Below are positions 23,377 through 31,416 of a stretch of 37,569 bases of DNA, one piece after another (the stretch's first letter is position 1; each line of letters opens with the position of its first letter). The DNA lies in the NCBI GenBank assembly GCA_009602725.1, contig WELB01000036.1, positions 858,666 to 896,234 on the forward strand. The letters run 5' to 3'. Position numbers and translations under genes: made by a program. The notes beneath the pieces are model-generated. The model made no database searches, was not told the DNA's origin, and worked only from the letters and a program-made list of their open reading frames with translations. Source of the DNA: Spirogloea muscicola (taxonomy: Eukaryota > Streptophyta > Zygnematophyceae > Spirogloeales > Spirogloeaceae).

Positions 23377-23555
23377 CTATGCGCAGAGCGGACAGAGCCA
23401 CTGCCCAACCGGACCTCAGCAAGAGGTGGCTGCAGGCAGCCAGTGTGCCACCCTTCGTTGCGGCGGCCGCATAGCAGCATGGGCGGCTCAGTGTTCAAGC
23501 CGCCACACACTTCACACCTCATCCCCTCCATCGTCCACGCCAAGGTGTAGTCCAT
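23377..23555 (-). pseudogene. PHD-finger-like module at the end of the element 1 pol region
   Basis: On the minus strand a frame from 23555 encodes RCEVCGG, then MLLCGRRNEGWHTGC and LQPPLAEV. This follows the PHD pattern C-x2-C...C-x2-(C)-x4-H-x2-C, with Arg at the fourth zinc-ligand position. One base out of frame and directly downstream comes P-V-G-Q-W-L-C-P-L-C-A and a TAG at 23379-23377, which fits the last Cys pair of a PHD finger. So an intact finger once closed the polyprotein and has since gained one frameshift and one ligand substitution. PHD fingers commonly read histone H3 tails; a role in target choice is inference. Confidence 0.7.
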
Positions 23556-23820
23556 ATTGCAGTCCAGGTCGGGAAGATGGCACGGCGCCGGACACCCGCG
23601 TCCAAGGTGCTGCGCTGCTGGCGCTGCACATACGCGCAGTCACCCATCTCAAACTTCATCACCCGTGGCTGGTACTTGCCCAACCGCACCTGCGCGTAGC
23701 GCAGCTTGTTGCGATGCTGCGCCACCGCCAGGGCAACGCGCAGCTTGTCGCGGTGCTGCGCCACCGCCAGGTTGCCCATCGCCATCGGCATGACCATGCG
23801 GAAGAGCCTCCCGCACTCCT
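23519..23820 (-). pseudogene. integrase C-terminal domain remnant of element 1
   Basis: A minus frame holds HRNKLRYAQVRLGKYQPRVM and FEMGDCAYVQRQQRSTLD, resembling the small barrel-type C-terminal domain that follows the integrase core in many gypsy elements. It contains a tandem duplication in which AVAQHR(D/N)KLR appears twice. It links the catalytic core upstream to the PHD-like module downstream. Confidence 0.6.
23700..23779 (-). repeat. about 39-bp tandem duplication in integrase tail
   Basis: The block CGCAGCTTGTTGCGATGCTG...CACCGCCAGG is followed directly by CGCAGCTTGTCGCGGTGCTG...CACCGCCAGG. The copies differ at a few bases and keep the reading frame, adding 13 residues. Confidence 0.8.
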
Positions 23821-23821
23821 C

Positions 23822-24764
23822 TCAGATCGCCACCCAGCGCCCTGGGCTGTTCATGTCCACCACTGGCTTCACCTGCGGTCGGATGGCAGCTGGCAGCAGA
23901 GGATGCCTGCCAAAGAGCAAGAAGTACGGCGAGTAGCTTGCCAACGCTGCCTGCTTACTCATGCGGTACCCCATCAGCAACCAGGGGAGGAAAAGATCCC
24001 AATCCCTGGTGTCCCTCTCCAGGCAGAACTTCTGCAGTTCTCTCTTCACTGTCTGAACCATCCGCTCCGCTAGCCCGTCCGCCTGCGGGTTGTTGCGCGA
24101 GGTCGTCCTGTGGTCGATCAAGGCCTCCTCCAACAGCTCGTCGAACGCGCCGCGGAACTCGGTACCGCCATCGGTGAACACCTCAGCGCAGGCCCCAAAG
24201 CGGCACAACACCCGATCCAGGAAGCAAGCTGCGATCAGCGAGCTGGACTTGTCCGGGATGGCAATCACTTCTACCCACTTGCTTGCATGCTCCACCATAA
24301 TCCAGATGTAGCGCAGCCCACGCTCGACAGTGGCAGCTCGCCTGCAAGATCAAGACTCCACCTGTAGAGGAGTCCGTTGATGGGAAGTGGATGCAGCTCC
24401 ACGCTGCGCACCGTGAGGTTGGCTCGGACGCGGTCGCAGGCCTGGCACCGCGCCACACCGCAGCCACATCCCTGGCCATCCCCTTCCACCAGTGACCACA
24501 CGCCACCAGGCTGTGGGTCCTCTTCACCCCAAAGTGCCCGAGCAGCTCATGCTGCTGCAGCACCAACGGCGTCTGCTCCGCTGGCCTGGGCACCACTCTC
24601 TCTCCCCACCATCCTTCTTCAACCGCAGCAGGTGGCCCTTGCACCACGGTACTGTTGCGCCCGTTGCTGCACACGGTCCTTGCTCGCCTTGCTCCTCCCC
24701 AACGGATGTTCAGGCCGTTGGAGGTACTCCAGCACCTCCAGGTACCTCCACAAGTCCGGATCAC
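23822..24764 (-). pseudogene. integrase (HHCC zinc-binding and catalytic core), element 1
   Basis: The N-terminal zinc site is split over two frames: HELLGHFGVKRTHSL, then WWKGMARDV in one and RCQACDRVRANLTV in another. The first catalytic Asp is in RWSLDLAGE (near 24350). The second Asp is in VFTDGGTEF (24157-24177) and the catalytic Glu in NPQADGLAERMVQTVKREL (near 24065), with 34 residues between them. These are the hallmarks of a retroviral-type integrase, which inserts the cDNA copy into the chromosome. At least two frame changes separate the parts, so the copy is broken. Confidence 0.85.
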
Positions 24765-25143
24765 CCCCAGCCGCCTGCTGGGAGGTCTCCCCCGGCACGA
24801 GCCTCGGAGCGGTATATGTGGTCAATCTGCCTCCTGCCACGCCACCGTCCTCACGTACAACATCGCTAGTGGCAAAGCCTAGCAGCTGCGGCATGGCTCC
24901 ACGGCGACAGTACCACCTGGAGGTCTCTTCCATAATGGCGGCCAGGCTATTTGCTAACCCCCACGTTCTCCAATTGCCGGCTGCCGGCTCCACGCTCCCG
25001 ACGCTCCCGACGCTCTTGCTCCCGCCGCGCCGCCGCTCATTTGAGACGCCACGGTGGTCGGACTGTGCCGCCATGCCGGAGATGACTTCAAAACGCACGC
25101 CACGGTTCCAACATCACACGCATGCGCCCCAGCGCCGACAGAA

Positions 25144-25234
25144 GGAGTGGAATCGACCTGCAGGGGCCCCTCTCGGAAGCCCCTGAATTGTTGCTGCAGG
25201 CGGTCGGGGTATCCGCCCCCCGCGCGGCCTTCGG
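25144..25234 (-). repeat. 91-bp direct repeat, copy A (RNase H/integrase side)
   Basis: This matches 26936-27026 in the same orientation with about 8 differences in 91 bases. It contains a short inverted repeat, CAGGGGC...GCCCCTG. On the minus strand one frame reads KAARGADTPTACSNNSGASE in this copy, and copy B reads the same apart from N to D. Confidence 0.9.
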
Positions 25235-25429
25235 TCGTGTCAAGAAGCTGCAGCAGCATCGCCGAAGCCGACGAAGCGGGCAGCTCCACCTTCGCACTGT
25301 CGTGGTCCGCCCGTGCCTCACTCCTGTCTTGAGTGCTCGGGATGGGGTTGCGGCTGAGGCCGTCGTGTCCAAGTGTGCCTCCCCCGCACGACGGCGGATC
25401 TCGAAGTTGTACTCCTGCAGGATAAGCGC

Positions 25430-26773
25430 CTATCTTGCGTGCTTGCCGGTAAGCTTCTGGTTCGTCATAAGCCATTTCAACGGCTGATGATCTGTGACCA
25501 GCACGAATGTTCTGCAATACAAGTATGGACGGAAGTGCACCACCACCCACACGACGCAAAGGCACTCGCCCTCATAAGAGCTGTAGTTAGCCTCCGCCGC
25601 GTTGTTGGAACGGCTCGCATACGCTACTACACACTCCTGTCCCTCCTTCTCCTCCTGCACCAAAACTGCTCCCAGCCCCAGTCGGCTCCAATCCGCATGC
25701 AAGTGGAAAGGCTTGGAGTAGTCCGGCCGCCTCAGCACCGGCGCAGAAGACAGGTGCTCCTTCACCTTCTCGAACGCCTGCTGCCGTGGCGCTGTCCACA
25801 CCCACGGCTCCCCCTTCAGCAGCTCATTCAGCAGCTTCACGACAGCGGAGAAGCCCTTCACAAATTGCCGATAATAGCTTGCCAGGCCCAGGAAGGCCCG
25901 CACTCTGCTGATGTCCGTAGGCACTGGCACGCGCATCCACCTTCGCCCGCTGCACGCCCAACCCTCCTGGTGTCACCTCATGTCCCAATTACGATCCCGT
26001 GCCCACCCCGAACCGGCACTTGCCGGGGCGACACTTCATTCCAGATGTCCCAATTCTCCCAGCACCACCTCCACGTTTACCACATGCTCTGCCTCCGTTG
26101 TGCTAAACACCAACACGTCGTCAATGTAGCATCTGGCGAAGCGCAACCCCGCCAAGACCTGATCCATCATCCGTTGAAACCTGGCCGGGGCGTTGCGCAA
26201 CCCAAATGGCATGCGCGTCCACTGGTAGAGCCGCTCCGCTCCCCAGAAGGCTGTCTTTGACCTGTCCTCCATCTTGATCCCAGTCTGATTGAATCCCTGG
26301 CGCAGGTCCAAGATGCTGAAGACGCACGCTGCAACCAGCTCATCAAATATCTCCTTTGGGGTGGGCATTGGATAGCGATCGGGCTGAGTCACCTCATTCA
26401 GGGCGCGGTAGTCCCCGCACATCCTCTTCTCCGTCCACTGGCCAAAAAGGTCCTTCTTTGCCAGCATCACCGTCGGCGCCGCGTATTGCGACTCCGACTC
26501 CTCGATAAGTCCCACCTGCATTAGCTCCCCACAGCGCACCTGCACCAGCGCCCACTCCACCGGGCTGATCCGATGCCTCCGCCGGTACACCGGCTCTGCC
26601 GTGGTCAGTGCAATCGTCATTTCCCCTGACTCGCAGGTGCCAAGCTCCGCCATGGAGAAGGCAAACGTCTGCCGGTGCCCCTTCAGCAGCTCCATAAACT
26701 GCTTTCGCTCCTCGGTGGACAACTCCTCGCCCACATCCAACTCGTGGGGCAGCTTCTCCTTCCCTGCTCCCAA
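25430..26773 (-). pseudogene. reverse transcriptase and RNase H, element 1
   Basis: The frame 26773-26036 carries the reverse transcriptase core: MCGDYRALNEVT, then FSILDLRQGFNQTGI, WTRMPFGLRNAPARFQRMMD and the catalytic YIDD box (26117-26128). After a frameshift near 26033 and an in-frame TAA, the frame 25936-25430 holds the connection and RNase H parts: FLGLASYYRQFVKGFS, FHLHADWSRLGLGAVLVQEE, VAYASRSNNAAEANYSSYEG and LVTDHQPLKWL. This is the Ty3/gypsy pattern. Sequence beyond 25430 goes on in other frames (QEYNFEIR, then GLSRNPI), so there are further indels. It once copied element RNA into DNA; this copy is inactive as read. Confidence 0.92.
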
Positions 26774-26935
26774 TTTCTCCTGCTGTGGTTGCTACGCGCC
26801 CCCCCCCCCCAGCCTCCTGCTGCTGGGCCCCGTTTAGCGACGGGCTCCTCCCTGCAAGGACCGCCCCAACGGCACGAGTCCTTGGTAGCTGCTCCACAAC
26901 CACCGATCCCTCGCCCAAGGATACCGGCACAGGCA

Positions 26936-27026
26936 GGAGTTGAATCGACCTGCAGGGGCCCCTTTCGGAAGCCCCTGAATTGTCACTGCAGGCAGTCGGG
27001 GTGTCTGCCCCCCGCGCGGCCTTGGG
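26936..27026 (-). repeat. 91-bp direct repeat, copy B (gag/RT side)
   Basis: Partner of copy A at 25144-25234, about 91% identical by eye. It lies in the stretch between the gag tail and the start of recognisable reverse transcriptase, where a protease would be expected. Confidence 0.9.
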
Positions 27027-27226
27027 TAACTCGCTCGACCCCACCACGTCGCCCTCCAGCGGGCCGAGCACGTGCTGCTGCAGCGCCTTCCTCAGCACCA
27101 ACTCAGAGCAGCCCATGCTTGCCAACGACAGCAAGGGCGTGCTCATGAGTGCGGCCGCTAGCTGCCGCGCGGAGACTTGCCCCGCGCCCTCTCCGACCGC
27201 CGCTGGCCCGTCTGCAGCCACCTCCG

Positions 27227-28603
27227 TCAAGTGCGCAAACGACAAGGGGTACCGCGCGCCCTGCTCCTCCCGGCGGCCGTGCTCCCTACCCGCCAAGCGA
27301 TCTGCGCCCTCTGGCAGCTGGCGGCTGCCGCGCCCATGCTGCCCCGCCATTGCTGCGTTAACAAACTGGACACCCATACCATAACGGTGACGGTGGTCAG
27401 CCTCCTCCTCTTCTCTCCGCCGCTGCTCCGCCTGCGCTGCCGTGGCGGTGGCTTCCATTGTAGCTTGCATCTGCGCGACCTGCGCCTTGAGCAGCTCCAG
27501 TGTAGTGGACGAGCTGGCCTGTGCACCGGCTGACGACGTCGCTGCGCTCCTGGCCGCCCGGGTCGCCGCGTGAGCCTGCCGCTGGGCCGGCCGCTGCTCT
27601 GGATGCAGCGTCCAACAGGTCTCCGCCCCGAGACCTGCCTTACCGCAATGGGTGCACCGCATGCCAGCCCCCCTTGGGCAATCCCTCTTGGTATGCCAGC
27701 TGGTTGCACGTGTAGCAGAGACCGGCCCCAGCCGGCCCGGCTAGTACTACCGCCGCCGCCGTCATGCCCTGCATGCTGGGCACCCGCCACTGCCTCGACT
27801 GAGTCCCGGACCACGGCCGCGGCTGAGCAGCCGGCCTCCCTTCGCTCTTGACTGGAGCCGCCGCCTCCACAGCCTTCTGTACTTGGCCACACATGGCCTC
27901 CCCATCTCTTAATACACACGTCCCTGGCCTTCCCTGCGAAGTGGCGCTCGACGTCATCCGCGAGATCCGCGACCTGGTCAATGGTGAAGGTATGCTGTAG
28001 GTATGCGGTAGGCTGCGAAGACCTGTTGCTCGAGCCAAGCCCCTCTTTTGCCTCCTCCAAGGCCCTTTTAGGAGTTTGTGAGCCGTATCGACCTCTGTCA
28101 ACCTGCCCGTGTCACGGCGCAGCTGCTTAAGGTGCTGTGCCATGACCGTGACGTCCTCGCCTGGCAGGCGCTGGAAGCTAACCAGCTCCGCCACCTTGGC
28201 CGCGGATTCTGTCTTGAATTGAAGGCTGAGCAGATGCAGGAAGTGCTGGATAGGGTCTGCCAGCAGATGCTCCCGCTGGGCCGGCGTCCCCGCCCCCAGG
28301 GCCCCCTCCGCCGCCGCCGACGGACCCGCAATGAGCTCCTCTGCCGCAGCACCATAATCCTCACGGCTGGCTGGCCTCCCACCAGCCGGCACCTCCTCCT
28401 TGGCGGCCAGAATCTCCTTCATGACCGAATGGTAGTACCATAGCGCGGGCCCGTCCAAGAATTCCGGCAGAGTCTTGAAAACCACCCACCGCGTGAAGCG
28501 GTGGTCGAGTGCCATCCTTGCCACAGACGCTTCGACCTTCATCTCCAGCTCCAAGAGCGAGATCCCATCCGCCCTCCCGGTGTACTGCCCTCCGGCGCCC
28601 CAA
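27227..28603 (-). pseudogene. gag region with zinc knuckles, element 1
   Basis: The frame from about 28554 has a gag-like helical domain: VFKTLPEFLDGPALWYYHSV, FLHLLSLQFKTESAAKVAEL and RLPGEDVTVMAQHLKQLRRD. Near its end lies CYTCNQ, the first half of a CCHC zinc knuckle; its second half (H-x4-C, with RDC) lies in the next frame, so the knuckle is split at about 27697-27701. A second knuckle-like CTHCGKAGLGAETC (27620-27660) has Leu in place of His. A Glu/Arg-rich tail follows (EQRRREEEEADHRHRYG). Gag would form the particle and bind RNA. It is uncertain whether the frame change is decay or was once a programmed shift. Confidence 0.8.
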
Positions 28604-28623
28604 GCCTCTCCGGCCCGCCTGAC

Positions 28624-28830
28624 TGCCCTCTAGCCGGCACTACAACGACGCTATGCGCCCGGGCATGACAGCTGTCGTGCCTGCCCATATAGCGCCCACT
28701 ACGCGTCGTCGTCCACACCTGGAACTCCAACTACAGACCAGGACTCTGCCTGACTAGCAGCAGCCTGCCCTGCATGGCCTCACTACCAGGTCAGCAGGCA
28801 TGCAAAGAATTTAGCAAGCATCACCACACA
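28624..28830 (-). repeat. central LTR, shared by elements 1 and 2
   Basis: Its sequence matches the 3' LTR at 23090-23301, and its low end (CTAGCCGG...TACAACGACGCT) matches 31183-31220. A poly-C run (28831-28842) adjoins its high edge, as for the 3' LTR of element 1, and integrase-like sequence of element 2 follows at once. Element 1 gag begins on the other side. One LTR therefore seems to serve as the 5' LTR of element 1 and the 3' LTR of element 2. Confidence 0.65.
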
Positions 28831-29201
28831 CCCCCCCCCCCCAGCTGCCTGGGATCTAGGCAGCTGCATCCCCGGGAGTTAAGCCTCCTCACTACAACTG
28901 CGCTATGCCCAGCGCCCCCCACGCACGGAAGAGCTCCCACGCTCCTCGCAGATCACCACCCAGCGCCCTGGGTTGACCAAGCCCACCACGGGCTCCTCAC
29001 CATCCTTCTTCCCGCGCAGAAGGTGGCCGTCTCGCTCACGTCTTGCTCACCCCCAGCCATGTGCTGGAAGGTCCCCTGACCTGCAGCGCCCTTGCTCCAC
29101 GGCGGCCAGGCCATTCACCGCCCCAGCACCCTTCAGATGCCGGCTTCCACTCCACGGAGGCGCTGCAGAGGAGGAGGAGCCACGCCGGGCCAATGCCAGC
29201 T

Positions 29202-30454
29202 CTAGCCAACTGCTCTGCGGGCCGCCCACCACCCAGCCTTGTGCTGCTGGGTCCCGTAGCCAGCCACAGCCGCTCCCGGCTGCATGGCCATCCCAACATC
29301 CACCACCTCCACGTCTAGACCATAGCGCAGGCGGTGCTCCGCCTCCTCCTCGTCAGTAGCGTCCACCACCTGAGGCTCCTCATCTGAGCCGTTGCGCAGT
29401 CGGTGAGCCGCCTTCTCCTCGTCCCGCCTCCTCTGGTCTGCCGGCTGAAATCGCTCAGCAGGCATGACCCGCAACTCCGCCATCCCTGCCTTCAGAAACT
29501 CCAGCTCAGCGCATGCCGGCAACTCCGCTATGTCTGCCTTGACCAGCTCCGGCTCGGTGCACGACGAGCTGGCCTGAGCGACGGCTGGCGCCTGCCTATC
29601 CCGCCCAAGCTCTCGGCGCCTCCCCGCGCCCACTTGGGAGCAGCACCCTGCTCCTTGCGCCTCTCCGGACTCACCGCGCCTCTCCGCGCTCTCGGCGCCT
29701 CCCTGCGCCCACCTGGGAACTGACCGTTCCCTTGCGCTGCCTCCTCGTGCAACTCCTGCAGCCGAGATCCTGGCCACCTGGGACGCCACACGCGTGTGCA
29801 TGTGCGCCGGCCTCTGCTCAGGATGTCGAGTCCAGCACCATGGCCGGTCCTGCCGCAGTGCGCGCAATACATCCTGGCCCTCCTTGGGCAGTCACGCCGA
29901 GCATGCCCGGCCTGGTCGCAAGCGAAGCAGCGGACGGCCCCAGCCGGCCTGGCTGGCACATCCATCGCCGCCGCCATGATCAGCTTGCCGAGCTCCCGCT
30001 ACTGCCGTGGCTGAGCAGCCGGCCTCACGTCACCCTTGGCTGGCACCGCCACCTCACCCTTTGCAGCCCCCGTAGCTGCCGATGCAGTCGCTACCATTGC
30101 CGACGTCGCCTCCACCGTCGACGCCATTGCCGCCATCTCAGTCGCGGTCGCCACCACCGACGCCGCCATCTTCGCCACGGTCGCCACTACAGACGCCGCC
30201 ATCTCCGCCACCATCGTCACTACCAACACCAGCGCCATCTCCAGCACCATCGCCACTGGCAACGCCACCATCTCTCGTCTCGGCACCTCTCGGCGCCAGC
30301 CTCTCGCTCTCGACCGCCGCAGTTGCCGCTGCAGACGAATCTCTTCACTCACTCTCCCTTGCGCGCCCGCCGCAGTTGCCGCTGCCGACGGATCTGCGCC
30401 GCGGATCTGTCCGACGCGGACGGGTCTCTCCGACGCGGACGGATCTCTCCGCAA
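29202..30454 (-). pseudogene. gag region of element 2
   Basis: A zinc knuckle with a full CCHC set is visible: CFACDQAGHARRDC (about 29872-29913), preceded by VRPAAQPRQ, which parallels GRPAAQPRP before the knuckle of element 1. A second knuckle starts CAHCGRTGHG and then changes frame; HPEQRPAH follows in the next frame, as in element 1 (HPEQRPAQ). The tail has two related units, EEKAAHRLRNGSDEEPQVVD and EEEAEHRLRYGLDVEVVDVG. The N-terminal part is replaced by a low-complexity Met/Ala/Val/Thr repeat. Frame breaks at several places make an intact product unlikely. Confidence 0.7.
30090..30275 (-). repeat. 33-36-bp minisatellite in element 2 gag
   Basis: Degenerate tandem units of 33 to 36 bases can be read on the plus strand, such as the GACGCCGCCATCTTCGCCAC and GACGCCGCCATCTCCGCCAC blocks. 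On the minus strand they translate as repeats of the form MAASVVATVAK / MAASVVATATE. Because unit lengths are multiples of three, the frame is kept. Confidence 0.75.
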
Positions 30455-30759
30455 GTAACAAGTAACACCTCTCCTCCCTCACACTCGTGTGCGCCTCCAG
30501 CGCCGCCGCGTCGTCACCCCCGCCGGGGGATCTCTCGCTGCCCGCTTCGGCCCCCTGGCCACCCTGACCTGGAGCTTCAACCTGCGCTGCGCCAAACCCT
30601 GCCAACCCTTGCCGGCGGCTGCGGCGGCGGCGCTAGATTTTTCTTTCTCCACTGTGGGACTTGTGGAGACCAGGGGAAGCGCTAAGAAAAACAAGCACAC
30701 ACAGAAACAAGGCAGCTACGAATCACTCAGTAACCCCTGCCAAGCAGCCGCAGATCAGA

Positions 30760-30870
30760 GATGCTGGGCTCCTGGAAGTGGGTCCCCTGGCCAGAGCCAG
30801 AGGCAGCAGCGAGGGCTCTGCCGGCACGAAGGTGCAGCGCGCGGGCCATAGACCTCTGCAGCGAGACGGC
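30760..30870 (-). repeat. dispersed repeat, inverted copy of 3060-3180
   Basis: On the minus strand this matches the plus strand of 3060-3180, as described there. It lies in the upstream part of element 2, so the 3 kb copy is probably a fragment of the same or a related element. Confidence 0.6.
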
Positions 30871-31141
30871 CAGGCGCACACGATGCACTTGCGCCAGCGA
30901 CCCCGGCTGCAGGAAAGTCGACCGGCTCCCCATGCAAGCGACGGGCGATTGTGATGGTGTGGCGGAGAGATGGCCTCTCTCCGCCGTCCGATCTCTTCAG
31001 AGCCCACCCCGCGAGGGGGGGTCAAGGCAGTAGGTACAGGGACTCGGTGCTCGGCGCCCCGGGGCTCTCCAGCCCACCCATACGGGTTGAGTCACCCCAT
31101 GGGTTACCCCCGCTATACCACCTTCCTACCTGAGACATCTA

Positions 31142-31159
31142 ACCAGGGTTCGCCCTGGT
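31142..31159. other. perfect hairpin with TTCG loop
   Basis: ACCAGGGTTCGCCCTGGT is a perfect 7-bp inverted repeat around a TTCG tetraloop. It lies just inside the LTR-like remnant at 31181-31220. It may be structural in element RNA or chance. Confidence 0.6.
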
Positions 31160-31220
31160 CGGTTCCGCCCAACCACCATCTAGCCGACGCTACAACGACG
31201 CTCTGCGCCCGGGCAAGACA

Positions 31221-31416
31221 CCCGTTGACCAGCAAACATGCAGTACCTGTACACGGCTGCTGACTCCTAGTTATACAGCACATTAGACGGTTCCTCAGAA
31301 AGCCTGCAGTGGGAGTGAACAAAATCCGAAGAGAATCCTTGGAGACCAACTTTGAGGTTAGGTATCAGAAGGAGAGGAGTCGAGAGAAGAGGGCGTGAAT
31401 GACTAAGGAGGCAGTG
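31221..31416. other. SF3B3 3' flank
   Basis: About 200 bases between the LTR-like remnant and the SF3B3 stop codon. It should contain the SF3B3 3' UTR; nothing else was recognised. Confidence 0.5.

Larger units (their letters stand above)
23090..28830 (-). mobile_element. Ty3/gypsy-type LTR retrotransposon, element 1 (decayed)
   Basis: Reading on the minus strand the order is 5' LTR (28830-28624), gag with zinc knuckles, reverse transcriptase, RNase H, integrase, PHD-like module, a G-rich purine tract (23315-23302) and 3' LTR (23301 to about 23090). RT-RNase H-integrase is the Ty3/gypsy order. The LTRs match over about 160 bp at roughly 75-80% by eye, which suggests an old insertion. Coding frames are broken by several frameshifts and at least one in-frame stop (between RT and RNase H near 26000), so this copy should not be able to move by itself. 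No aspartic protease motif was recognised, and target-site duplications were not identified. Confidence 0.85.
28624..31220 (-). mobile_element. element 2: internally deleted relative of element 1
   Basis: Next to the central LTR, 28925-28990 matches the integrase part of element 1 at 23795-23865 (shared block CCACCCAGCGCCCTGGG). Short patches at 28995-29070 resemble 24600-24790. From there the sequence goes directly to a gag relative at 29202-30454, with no reverse transcriptase or RNase H. At 31181-31220 about 40 bases match the inner end of the LTR, suggesting a remnant of its 5' LTR. It is best read as a non-autonomous deletion derivative; its left half is the less certain part. Confidence 0.6.

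Noticed and set aside
26394-27662. A single 422-residue gag-pol protein on the minus strand
   Set aside because: Its second half runs out of frame over the reverse transcriptase, so that part is a shadow.
31142-31159. T-arm of a tRNA (GGTTCGCCC inside a stem)
   Set aside because: The loop is 4 bases rather than 7 and there is no acceptor, D-arm or anticodon arm around it.
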